A stretch of 64,000 nt of DNA from Allium sativum (Eukaryota; Streptophyta; Magnoliopsida; Asparagales; Amaryllidaceae). Shown piece after piece: positions 37,656 through 48,441 of this stretch. Positions within the stretch are counted from its first letter, which is position 1; every line of letters starts with the position of its first letter. The notes beneath the pieces are model-generated. The model had not been told where the DNA came from. It saw only the letters and a program-made list of their open reading frames with translations, and did not search any database. The stretch spans positions 209,263,231-209,327,230 of the forward strand of contig CM060912.1 of NCBI GenBank assembly GCA_030737875.1, read 5' to 3'. The position numbers and the translations under genes are program-made.

Positions 37656-39002
37656 TTATTTCAAGGCAGCGGACCTCTCTGGGCCCAGCATTCGCCTTTT
37701 TTGTTTTACTGGGGGATGTTTGGGGTCAATGCTCAAGGAATGGCTCATGATTGATGGGGATATCCCACACATGTCCGCGTGGGTCCAAGCAAATACATCC
37801 AAATTGTTCTTTAAGAAATCCGTCAATTCTTTAGCAAGATTCGGACTTAACTGGGATCCAATCTTAAGGACCTTCTCCGGGTCACTGTCATCGATCGGTA
37901 CATCCACAGTTGTCTCGTTGGGAGTCGCCATTCTGCCCCCGGATTCTTGATCCTCTCTGGGATCTATGTCCTCGGGCATCTCTCTGGGCGACTCTCCAAC
38001 GATTATCCTCTTTGATTGCTATAAGGTCTCCGCCCCCGGAGGGGGAGAGGTGCCTTTAGTCTCGATATCCCTTCCATTGCGAAGTAACTTTAGTTCGGCA
38101 ACGTAACACGCTCGCGCAGCAACTTGATCCCCTCTGACGATACCAATGCCAGCTTCTGTGGTGAATTTCAATAACAAGCACCAGGGGGCTATACAGGCTC
38201 TGAACTTTGCGAGGGCCGGTCGGCCCAAGAAGGCATTGTATGGCGATTCAACATCCAAAACCACAAAGGGAAGGATTCTCACTCTCTGGCGTTCTCCTTC
38301 CCCAAGTGTAACTGGTAACTCTACATAACCCATTGGAGCGGTGGATGCTCCGTTGAATCCACGGATCCATCCTTGGCAGGGCTTTAAGTCTTTTATTTCG
38401 AGATTCATATGGTCAAAGGCCTTTTTGAAAAGAATATTAACGGAACTCCCATTGTCCACCAGAACCTTATGAACAGTGGCTGGCCCAATGGGTACTGTAA
38501 TTACAAGTGGATCTTCAGTTGGAGCATGGACTCCGATGCTTTCTCGTTCTCGGAAAACAACATCATCAGTCATCATCTTCTGCTGCTTCACCGGGGTACT
38601 GTCCTCGGGGTTGCTACATTCCCCCACCTCGAGGTGTTGTTTGGCCGCATTGACGTATTGATCCAATGCTTTGGAATTGTGCCCAGCAAGATAAAGTCCT
38701 CCGATCACGGTATTGATAACAATATTCTTTCCTTTTTGCTGAGCAGTCGGCCTAGCAGCAAGTTGATTTTGATTCTGATTTGGGGCCTGCACTGCTTGCC
38801 CCCTGTCCCTGGGCGTTACTCTGTATTCATCTAGCTTTCCTTCTCGAAGCAGCCTTTCGACTACATCCCTCAGGTGATGACATTCATTCGTCGAATGGCC
38901 GTGGATTTGATGAAAGAGACAAAACTTCCCTGTTTCACGCTCTTTCTCTGTCGACTCTCTAGGAGGTGGCCTCTTATTCTGGAGGACTTCGTACGCATCC
39001 AT
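37656..39002 (-). pseudogene. Gag zinc finger, protease and pol linker of element E
   Basis: The N-terminal part has a zinc-knuckle-like stretch (CLFHQIHGHSTNEC). About 170 residues further is the aspartic protease motif VDNGSSVNIL, then LGRPALAKF. The protease would cleave the polyprotein. The Asp-Asn-Gly form of the active site is common in plant Tat elements. A TAG at 38019 and a TAA at 37656 interrupt a single frame that continues from gag. The last piece (37979-37656) is the linker entering RT. Confidence 0.88.
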
Positions 39003-39068
39003 GAAGATATTTTCCAGAGTATCACTTATGGGTGTATAACTTTCAAAGGCCCTGGGACGAGTCCTTCT

Positions 39069-40817
39069 CTAGGAGTCGTTCCCTCGGCCCCTCTTCCGGT
39101 TGTTGCCATTACCATTGTTATTGTTGTTACCTGGCTGGCGACCACCCTGATTCTGATTTCCGACGTTAACTTCAACTTTCCCCGAGCTGTCTCCAGTCTG
39201 TTTGATGGCGACATTGCTCTGAATTTCCTCCTTATCAGTTGTTTTAACCTTTCGGTTTGCGTATACCTCTTCCCGGCGTAGATGTACGTTGGCTTTCTCG
39301 TAGAATAACTCTCTAGTGTGGGGCGGTTTGCCTGCCAAGTACCTCCCGAATTCAGTGTCCTTATCTACTCCGTCAATCAGCGCTGCGACAACGGTCGGTT
39401 CATGAGGATCTTTAATCTCAGTGGCGGCCAAATTGAAACGATCCAGGTACATCTTTAGACTCTCGCCTGGTCGCTGTTTGACAAGGAATAAATCGATCAC
39501 GCTTTTTGTCTTCTGTGCGTAGATACGGAATTGTTCTACGAACTTCTCGCTCAGCTCCCTAAAGCTAGAAATCGACCTCGCCGGCAGGCGAGTAAACCAT
39601 AACAAAGCCACGTCCTCCAGGAATATGGGAAACGCTTTACACTTAACCGCGTAAGAAGCGGCGGCAGCGGTCATCGACTAAGAGTATCTCATTAGGTGCT
39701 GGACAGGATCAGATCTTCCCGCATATCGGTTCATTTGTGGCATGTTGAAACGCCTTGGAAAAGTCGCATCCAAAATATCGTCAGTAAAAGGAGTATGACT
39801 GCGGTCGATCCCCCAATCTTCGTTCCGCTGTCCGCGGCTGTCGGCCAGAATCTGGTGGACCATGGCTGCAACATTTGCACTGGTCAAAGGAGGTTCAGGG
39901 TCAGTGCCTCTGGCCCGACGAGGTTCTCTGATCTCTCTTCGGGAAGCATCCACAAAATCCGGGGCTCGGACAGGGCTTCACTGCCCCCTGTTATCATGAG
40001 TATGCGTGCGGCGACGGGGCTGAGGTGGTCTGTTATGCACAGGACTGTTCACATCTCGAGTCCTGAGAGCCGTTGCTTGACCATTCACATTACGGTTTGT
40101 GGGCCCCGCCCCTAGCTCTTCTTCTTCCTGTGAGGGAAGGGTTCCGAACCGAAGCTGTTCTATGTTTTCGGCTCTCTCATACGGTCGCCGCGGAGGTCTC
40201 GGCGATTCTTCAGACGAAGAAGAATATACTGGGGTGAGTGGACGAACCGGCGATGTTCTTTGCCTTGCTAGCTCATCAAGTCTTCTATCCATAGCCGTCA
40301 AATTTTGTCGCAGGATGGAACTTTCCTGCCTTTGGGCAGCCAACTCATCAAACAACCTATCCCACATTTCGGCGATGCGAGAGAGATCCCCTTCGGTGAC
40401 AGGAGCGGCAGGATCATATTGGTCATCATCACTCTCTCTTATGCGCAAAGAGCTCGAACCGGGTCGAGTAGAGGTTCCGGGACGATAGGAGTGGGTCATA
40501 GGTTCTTTTCCAGGTCGAGTTGTAGTCTGACCATCAGTTCGGATAGTTGCGGTTCGTGGATGGCGATTCGCTGCGCCCCCTTGAGATCGACTCGTGGTCG
40601 TGGTACGCGGAGGCTGCGAGGTGTTACCTCGGGATCGAGTAACAACCCCTTCAGTGGCACGGATCGTCTCGTTCTCATCGACTCGGAACGTGGTGTCTTC
40701 GTCGGATCGGTTCGCCCACTGCGCTCCGCGATCCAGAGTTTCTTCGTTGCCCAGTTCGTGCACACTCTCCTCAATCGTTTCGTTGGTCTGTGAAGCTTTA
40801 GATCTTTTTCCAGCCAT
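39069..40817 (-). pseudogene. Gag of element E
   Basis: This is the capsid-like structural protein. An ATG at 40817 starts a basic, Thr/Arg-rich N-terminus of about 280 codons. The retrotransposon gag domain follows, with FPRRFNMPQMNRY, DPVQHLMRYS, FLEDVALLWFTRLP, SISSFRELSEKF and KQRPGESLKMYLDRF. A glycine/asparagine-rich basic tail closes it. TGA at 39978, TAG at 39678 and TAG at 39069 all lie in one unbroken frame. The start is chosen because it is the first ATG in frame after the PBS (64 bp downstream of it). Confidence 0.9.
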
Positions 40818-40880
40818 GATATCCGAATCGCTGGAATCCTCAAAGAAGCGAATAGTGAAACTTAAGGACTGAGTTTCTCA

Positions 40881-40892
40881 GTGAAAGCACCA
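40881..40892 (-). promoter_or_regulatory. Primer-binding site of element E
   Basis: On the minus strand TGGTGCTTTCAC follows the LTR end (CTAACA) after a TTTT spacer. The TTGGTGCTTTCA form is common in Tat elements. I could not assign the tRNA with certainty. Confidence 0.7.
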
Positions 40893-40896
40893 AAAA

Positions 40897-41696
40897 TGTT
40901 AGATCGAAATTTGGACCTAACACCCAAATTGTTATGAACAGTAGAGAATTTCAAATGAAGAACGAGGAAAAAGAAAATAGCACTCAGAATTTATAGTGGT
41001 TCGGCGTTAACGAGCCTATGTCCACTTTATCTATTATTGATTATGCTTTAAAAGCTAATACAACAATGATTTCTCTCAATATTTCAGTAGTTTGACAACA
41101 ATGGCGGATTCAGTACTCAATATTGCCAAAAGGATCCCGAAAAATGCCAAGCTCTGGGCTATTTATAGCTGATTTTGTCAGGCGGATCGTGGACACGTGG
41201 CACAAATCCCGAGAGCATCGGATCACATCGCCACCGTTGGAGAAACAGTCAAATTAGCCGTTGTGGATAGGTGTCGTGATCTGCTTGAAAATCGGATCGT
41301 GCAGATAGGGAGAATCGGTCCAAGTGACGGTTAGGGACACGTGTCGCCAGATCCGTGCGATTCGGATCGCTGAAGACTAGCTCACGCTTGAACAGGTCAG
41401 AGGGTTCGCCATGCACCGGGGGATCGGATCGGTTCGCTCGGGGTAACAATATAAGTTTGGATCGGATCGCCCGGATGCGTCGTTCGCTGATGAGATGGGG
41501 CGATCCGTAGAGACGCGATTCGATATTGGGCAAGACGACGGTGCAAGATCCGACGGTGGTCGAGACGATGGTACGCGATTCGATATTGGGCGAGACGATG
41601 GTGCGCGATCCATTCCTTCATGTCCTTGGGGAACGTGGTTTCTTGCTTTCCTCTTACGAATGATCCTGGGTGGCTTGGTCAAAAAGCGAGCCAACA
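40897..41696 (-). repeat. 5' LTR of element E (800 bp)
   Basis: On the minus strand it runs from TGTTGGCTCG (41696) to GATCTAACA (40897). It is the partner of 27629-28428. Confidence 0.95.
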
Positions 41697-41701
41697 GGCA
41701 T

Positions 41702-43296
41702 TTATGCCAATTCTCAATATTAAATCTTTTAATATTATCCCCTTTACCCCACGTTGTACGTTCGTTCGTTTAACGTAAAATATACGCTAGAATCGAATAG
41801 TCTAAATCATGGAATAAAGAGAAAACATCACAACATACATATAATTAAAACTAGATCTAAACATACGGGGTGAACTTGCATGTGTGAATGAGGTTCTACA
41901 TCTAAAACTTGCATAGGCCAAAGTCACAAACTTGCATAAAACAACATATGTCATAGATCCAAATCTAAAGGTGTGAACTTGTTTAGGCAATAGTCATAAA
42001 CTTGCATAAATCATGTATGTCATAGATCTACATCTAAAGGTGTAAACTTGCATAGGCAATAACCACAAACTTGCTTAACATGATTCATACTCCAAACACA
42101 TATATTTATATAAACTTGCATATGTGATTTATGCAACATAACGATGGTGTAAACTTACATCTAAACATATAAACTAGCATGTAAAATTTAGCATATAACT
42201 CACACATGTCATAGCCTAACTTTATATCTAAAATAGATGTCATGAAAACATGTAAGGTTATACATACAATTTTCACTAACTTGCATATGATCCATATCTC
42301 AATTAACATCCTAACTTGCATACATACATATGATTTATCATATGAACCAACATAACCAAACTAGCATATGAAACATCACTATGAATACATAATCATAGAA
42401 TTACAACATAGATGATAACATCACAACTTTACAACATAGATGATAACATCACAACTTTACAACATAGATGATAACATCATAGAATTTGCAACATAGATGA
42501 TAACATCACAAATTTACAACATAGATGATAACATGCGGTCAATAATTTACAACATAACCATATAATCCACATCATAACTCAATCCAATTAAATTGTTAAT
42601 TATTTTATTAAAGAAATCGAACTCACAAGAAGAAGGTCTTGCGTTCTTAAATCTGAGTTCTGAAATTGATTAAGCTCGCCATTGTAGTAGATTCGTTGTT
42701 TAGATTAATGTTGAATAGAACTGAATTGATTAGCTTTGATTTCCCTCTAGTTGGTGGCGGCTACTCTAGGTTACAAGATGACAGCATGACGGCCATAGTT
42801 TCAGTTTTTATTTTGATTTAGGGTTTGAGTCTACCCATGTTTATATAGAATTTTAATTTAATTATAGCCATCGGATGATCTTAAGGTTAATCAAAACCAT
42901 TCAGTCGGGATAGGGTGACACCTCAGCCCTAATGACTCAGCAAGGAGTCAGAAAGGACTCAGCAATGAGTCACAACATGGATCAGACTGAACCAAAAAAC
43001 TGTGCAGGCCTGCTGCTCGGCCTGGGCGCACTTAGCAGGTGCGCCAGTGAAAATTTGTACTGGCGCACTTCCCAAGTGCGCCAGTGCAATATTTTTTTTT
43101 TCTTTCTTTCCCGCCTGACTTCGTTCGTCCATATCTCCTTCATCCGATATCCGTTTTACGCAAACTCGGACTCTATCTCGACCAGAATTCCGATACGAAC
43201 ACAATGGCGCCACCCATTTCCCTTAATTCTCCCATCTGAGATTAGTTATTCTTTAATTTGTGAACATTAATATTAACAGAAATACGGGGTGTTACA
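41702..43296 (-). repeat. 3' LTR of G, piece 3
   Basis: It matches 50126-51688 and ends in GGGGTGTTACA (43296). It contains a ~70-bp direct repeat (2.6 units, ACTTGCATAGGC..., 41907-42086), a 28-bp array and a GCGCACTT-rich inverted-repeat stretch at 43027-43088. Confidence 0.93.
42403..42534. repeat. 28-bp tandem repeat, five units (left LTR of G)
   Basis: ACAACATAGATGATAACAT starts at 42403, 42431, 42459, 42488 (first base G) and 42516. The right LTR has only four units (50826, 50854, 50883, 50911). The difference of one unit explains most of the LTR length difference. Confidence 0.95.
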
Positions 43297-43313
43297 TTCT
43301 CCCCTCCTTAAAG
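43297..43313 (-). promoter_or_regulatory. Polypurine tract of element G
   Basis: On the minus strand CTTTAAGGAGGGGAGAA directly precedes TGTAACACCCCG. It follows CAGAGGCGATGT, the usual chromovirus 3' end. Confidence 0.92.
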
Positions 43314-43858
43314 GACATCGCCTCTGAAATCTCCAAGTTAAGGAGAATGCATATCCTAACATCCAAACAACCATCTACTCAACCATCAAACACAGGCATC
43401 CATTTTCCTTATAGAATTTCTAATGCTGTATGAACATATGAAAAAAGTGCGTGTATATGTTCCTTATCTAATGCAAAATCAGGCGGTCTACTGATTCAGT
43501 GGACCTCCTTAATGCAAACCATGATAGTGCCATGCGTCCATTATGTATGCGAAAGAATCCTATCGATACATATTATTTCTATATGTGTGCACAACCATTC
43601 ACCAAAATGCAACATCCATATGATAGCACAACCATTATTCATCCATTAACTTAAATATGCACACACATTTATATGCAATATGAAATATGAAGTGACTGAG
43701 CCGATCTAGTGCCTAAAGTGTGTGTATATGTATCCACGAGAAACCACTCGCAACCACTTGCATCCACATGCATCAATCATACACAACATGTCTCAACCAC
43801 TTGTTTCAACCATAGGACGACCCTATCTAAAGGTCAAAGATACTAGCGAGAGGACATA

Positions 43859-45333
43859 CTAAAGATTAGATAAGTACAAGCTAAGCGATAAAGGAGAAAA
43901 TAAAGACATACCCTCGAAAAGAAAAGGGTACAATGAACGCATCTTCTCTTCCGTCTCCCAAGTAGCGTTCCTCTCATCATCTCCCCATTGCACTTTGACT
44001 AGCTTGACCTCTCGATTCCTCAACTTCTTAATCTCCGACCCAAGAATGCACGTAGGAGCTCGTCGAATCGTCGCATCACGCTCTATCTCCACCTCTCTAA
44101 GCAAGCTCGGCTCTACCACTTCCGCGGTCTCGTGCAAACACTTCCTCAAATGTGATACATGGAATACATCGTGTACACCACTAAGTCTCTCGGGCAACTC
44201 CACTCTATACGCCATCTGCCCAATCCTTTCCTTAATAGAAAACGGCCCTACGAACCTTGGTGCTAACTTCCCAACGGACCCAAAGCAAACGACATTCCGT
44301 AATGGAGACACCTTGACAAAGACCATGTCCCCAATATCAAACTCAAGATCTGACCTCCTCTTGTCCGCATAAGATTTCTGCCTATCTTGCGCCGTCTTCA
44401 CCCTCCTTCGAATCAAATCGATCTTTTCCGAAGTCTCTCTAATCATATCGGGCCCAAGCAAGATCTTATCTGTAGATTCCCACCAACATGTAGGCGAACG
44501 ACACGGCCGTCCATAAAGAGCCTCGAACGGTGCCACGCCAATGCTAGACTGAAAGCTAATATTATATGCGAACTCCACCAACGGAAGATGTTCCTCCCAT
44601 GGGCCTCCGAAGTCTAAGACACACAACCTCAATAGGTCCTCTAGAATACGATTCACTCTTTCAGTCTGGTCGTCCATCTGAGGATGATATGCGGTGCTCA
44701 AACATAACTGAGTCCCTACCGCCTCTTGCAAGCTCATCCAAAACTCGCTAGTTAAGATAGGATCGCGGTCGCTCACTATGCTAGAAGGAACACCGTGCAA
44801 ACGAACTATCTCTCCAATGTATACGGACGCTAACCATGGAGCAGTCCTCTTACTCTTCCCTGGAATGAATTGGGCGCTCTTAGTAAGTCTGTTACCACGA
44901 CCCAAATCCCCGTATTACCCTTCCTCGATCTCGGTAACCCATCAACAAAGTCCATCGAGATGCTTTCCCATTTCCATTGTGGGACCTCCAATGGATGAAG
45001 CAATCCACCTGGCTTCTTTTGCTTTGCTTTTACTTGTTGGCACACCAAGCATCTAGCGACAAACTCGGCCACATCTCTCTTCATGTCGGCCCAAAAGTAA
45101 ACTTGTCTCATGTCCATGTACATCTTGTCCCCGCCGGGATGGATGGTCATCTTCGAACGATGTGCATCGTCAAGAATGGTCTTCCTCAAATTCTTGTCCT
45201 GTGGTACACAAAGTCTACCGTGCCTACGTAACCAATCCTTATCATCTAGGGTATACCTACGGAGATGGCTCGATGACTCCCCCCTTTTGAACTTTTCTAA
45301 CCAACTGTGGGTTATCTCGTTGTGCCTCACCAA
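43859..45333 (-). pseudogene. Integrase with chromodomain of element G
   Basis: Order: zinc finger (HRSKMTIHPG, CLVCQQVK), core Asp in SMDFVDGLP, second Asp in IVSDRDP, Glu in DDQTERVNR, a GPFSIKERIGQMAYRVELP segment, and a C-terminal chromodomain with KLVKVQWGDDERNATWETEE and YPFLF. The chromodomain, which binds modified histones, places G in the Tekay/Del branch of chromoviruses. A one-base deletion near 44897 shifts the frame in the core. Another shift near a run of six C (about 45279-45284) separates integrase from RNase H. The 43314-43858 stretch downstream holds no gene. Confidence 0.92.
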
Positions 45334-47067
45334 TCCGTCCCAAAAGCGTAGGTCTGACCTCTAAGGATGCTAGCAAACCGGGTACGAAGTCAATGGAAGG
45401 TCTAAAGTCAAACGTAGAGATGAACTCTAAGCTTCGCCGCTCAAAAAACAACGGACTCAAGGACAACCTTTTCCTACTTAAGGCGTCTTCTTCCACGTTA
45501 CCCTTGCCAGGGGTATATGCTATCTCGAAATCGTAGGACGCTAAGAATTCCATCCACCTCTGTTGCCTTAAGTTCAAGTTCTTCTAAGAGAACAAGTATT
45601 TTAGCGATTTGTGGTCAGTGGAAAATTCGAATTTTTCGCCAAGAAGATAATGACGACAAGACTTAAGCGCGAAGACAATAGCGGCCAACTCTAGGTCATG
45701 TGTAGGGTAATTTCTCTCATGCACTCTCAACTGCCTTCCACCATAGGCTATTACCATTCCCTCTTGAATTAAGACTGCGCCTAGTCCTATCCCACAAGCA
45801 TCGGTATAAACGGTAAATGTCTTACTCCCATCTGGTAACACTAAGACTGGGGTTGTGGTCAAAGCTCTCTTTAAACGTTGGAACGCATCATCACAATCTA
45901 CGTCCCATGTGAAAACTAGGTTCTACTTCGTCAAGCGTATTAATGGGGCTGATATTTTTGTGAAGTCTTTGATAAACTTCCTATAGTAGCCAGCCAACCC
46001 TAAGAAACTCCTCACCTCGGTAGCATTTTTATGGACCTTCCAATCTTGGATGGCCACTATCTTCGCGGGATCCACAGCTATCCCTTCTTTGGAAACCACG
46101 TGCCCTAAGAATCGCACTTCCTTCCTCCAAAAGTGACATTTAGAAAATTTAGCTTTAAGGCTATGCGCTCGAAGAGTCTCTAACACTTCCCTAAGATGTA
46201 GGGCATGCTCTTCCTCGCTCTTAGAAAAGATCAAGATGTCGTCCACAAAGACTACCACGAATTTATTGAGGTACTCCCTAAACACCCTACTCATCAAGTC
46301 AACAAAGTATGCGGGGGCGTTTGTCAAACCGAAGGGCATCACAAGCCACTCGAAGAAACCATCCGGAGTCCTAAAGGAAGTCTTGTCTATGCTATCCTCA
46401 GCCACTCTCAACTAATGGAAACCCGTGGCTAAGTCCAACTGCGAAAACACTGAGGCGCCAGCTAATTGATCGAAGAGATCGTCAATCCTCGGTAGTGGGT
46501 GCCTATTCTTCTTAGTAAGCTTATTAAGTTCTATATAGTCCACACAAAGTCTAAGGGACCCATCTGCCTTCGTGGCAAATACTACTGGAGCACCCCACTC
46601 CGATATACTACATTTGATGAACCCCTTCTCAAGCAATTCTTTCACTTGATTATTGAGTTCTCTTCTCTCTCTCGGAGCCATGTGGTGCACTGGCAATGCA
46701 ACCGGCTTTGCATTATCTACTATGTATATTCGAAAGTCTATCTCACGTTTTGGGGGTAAACCCCTCACCTCATCGAAGACATCAACATATTCACGGACTA
46801 TACGAACAGAATGTAAATCATCATCGGATGCGTCAAGGGATTCTAGGTAGCTAAGCATTACTGGACCTCTAGGATCACAATAAATTTCAAGGGTCTTTCC
46901 ACAACGAGTCAACAATCTAACTACCCTTCTTTCACAGTCTAGGATGGCCCCGTATCTAGTTAGCCAATCCATACCTAGAATCAAGCCGTAGCCCATGAAG
47001 CCAAGAACAAAGGCGTTGCATTCAAACCTAACGCCCAAGATAAACAGTCTCAAATCCCGACAAATCA
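45257..47067 (-). pseudogene. Reverse transcriptase and RNase H of element G
   Basis: RT motifs: [54 protein letters not shown] and the active site [10 protein letters not shown], then the thumb [12 protein letters not shown]. RNase [25 protein letters not shown] and EEDALSRK. The frame is single but has TAG stops at 46412, 45923 and 45584. The first and last follow ATGFH and KYLFS, where the family has Gln, so CAG became TAG. Confidence 0.92.
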
Positions 47068-47338
47068 TAGAAAGATGAGCCGAACCACCAATAGGATTTG
47101 AGACTACTAAGGGATCTGTAACTAAACTAGCATCTAGGTGCAGTGTTTCAACTAATGATGTAGAAATAAATGAATGTGATGCGCCAGAATCGGATAAAGT
47201 ACGGACAGGATGATCAAACAGAAAAACTAAACTTTCAACGGAAATTGTTCTACCTCGTTCTTACAGCGGTGGGACCACGAGAGCCTGAACTTGTTCCCTT
47301 GCCTGCCCTGGTGCCATAAGAGCCTGCACCTGTCCTCC
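47068..47338 (-). pseudogene. Protease region of element G
   Basis: It continues the gag frame. The aspartic protease motif [11 protein letters not shown] lies near 47160-47195, about 110 codons before the RT start. A TAA near 47264 sits between gag and the protease motif. Confidence 0.8.
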
Positions 47339-48232
47339 CTAGGTAGACCCTTCCCTCTGCCCTTTCTTTAGGCAGTCCTTAATCAAATGTCCCGCTTCGC
47401 CACAGTGGAAACAACCAGTCTTCTTTTTCTTCCTACAATCTTTACTTAGATGGCCTAGTGTCCCACAGTTAAAGCATCTTTTCTTTCCCTTAGCATTGTT
47501 GCCTTTACAACCTTTTTTGTTATGTTGTTGCTGTTGCAATTTCTTTTGATCCCCTTTCTTCTCGGGTGCCTTGTTAGCATTGGCGCCCTTCTCCTCTTCA
47601 TGCATAAGCGCCATGTCAACTAGTCTCTCAAAGGTAGCCCCCATGGGGATGTGGGTCATAGCTAACCCATGAAGAGGCTCGTTCAAACCCTTAACAAATC
47701 TTAGGGCCTTCTTTTCTGGTGTATTCACCAAGTCCAAGCCAAATCTCGCCAACTGATTGAATTTTTTGACGTATTCTTTCACTGATAGATTCCCTTGCTT
47801 CAACGCCAAAAATCTTTCCATGTATAAATTCTCTTCAGCCCGTGAGAGAAACTTTGCTTTAAACCTCTGCCTGAAATCTGGCCATGTATCGACTGGACGT
47901 TCTCCATTAATGACCTCCCACCAAAACGAGGCCTCATCCTTCATTAGCCAGGCAGCTAACTGGACCTTTCTTCCATCTTCCACTTCAAATATCCCAAACA
48001 ATTCTTCCACCTCCTTTAGCCAATTTCGAGCTTCAACAAATGTCTCCGTCCCGTGAAAAGGTTTTCCACCCATTGCCCTAAAGTCCTTACATATCTTAGC
48101 AAAAGTATCGACACGAGGAGGAGGGGATGGAGGAGGATTTGCTGGACATGCGGTGGTGGCCCTAGTCTCCAAATACCTCCTAAACTATCCTGAAATCGGT
48201 ATCCCCTCGGGTATCTCGGGAATTCTAGACAT
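47339..48232 (-). pseudogene. Gag of element G
   Basis: The structural protein that packages element RNA. ATG at 48232 lies 196 bp downstream of the PBS. TAG at codon 16 (48185-48187) breaks it, and the frame then runs to a TAG at 47339. Visible are the gag core (KPFHGTETFVEARNWLKEVE, ASFWWEVINGE, FRQRFKAKFLS, LKQGNLSVKEYVKKFNQLA), a Lys/Gln-rich stretch and two CCHC zinc knuckles (CFNCGTLGHLSKDC and CFHCGEAGHLIKDC) that bind RNA. Protease follows in the same frame. Confidence 0.92.
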
Positions 48233-48427
48233 GCTGAAATGAAAAAGGAAAGATTCAATACAAAAGAACCGAAGGAAAGATATATGGCTTTTGGGGTTAT
48301 GCTTTCTAAAATAAGTTTTTCTCTTGAAAATACTTTCCTTAAAACATACTTTTGAAGGTACTTCTTTATAAAAGTTGTTTTGAAAAACAGCTTTTTCCAA
48401 AATTCATATCTGTTCTGGTAACCATCA

Positions 48428-48439
48428 GCTCTGATACCA
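48428..48439 (-). promoter_or_regulatory. Primer-binding site of element G
   Basis: On the minus strand TGGTATCAGAGC lies two bases after the 5' LTR end, complementary to initiator tRNA-Met. Confidence 0.93.
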
Positions 48440-48441
48440 CG

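Larger units (their letters stand above)
27629..41696 (-). mobile_element. Element E: Tat-lineage Ty3/gypsy retrotransposon with an antisense gene
   Basis: LTRs of exactly 800 bp each (27629-28428 and 40897-41696, about 14 differences, mostly transitions) flank 12.5 kb. On the minus strand the order is PBS, gag, protease, RT, RNase H and integrase. Between integrase and the 3' LTR lies ~6 kb with five tandem repeats and, on the + strand, a separate spliced gene for a coiled-coil protein. Tat elements such as Grande are known for extra ORFs downstream of pol, some in antisense. E is the youngest insertion by LTR divergence (about 1.8%), yet it carries seven stops and one clear frameshift in gag-pol. 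Confidence 0.93.

Noticed and set aside
42403..42534. CRISPR-like regular 28-bp repeat
   Set aside because: The units abut with no unique spacers, and the sequence is a plant LTR. It is a simple tandem repeat.
48400..48441. TGGTATCAGAGC sites as possible tRNA genes
   Set aside because: Only the 12-base primer-binding match is present at 2829, 18599, 48428 and 59113. No cloverleaf or A/B boxes surround them.
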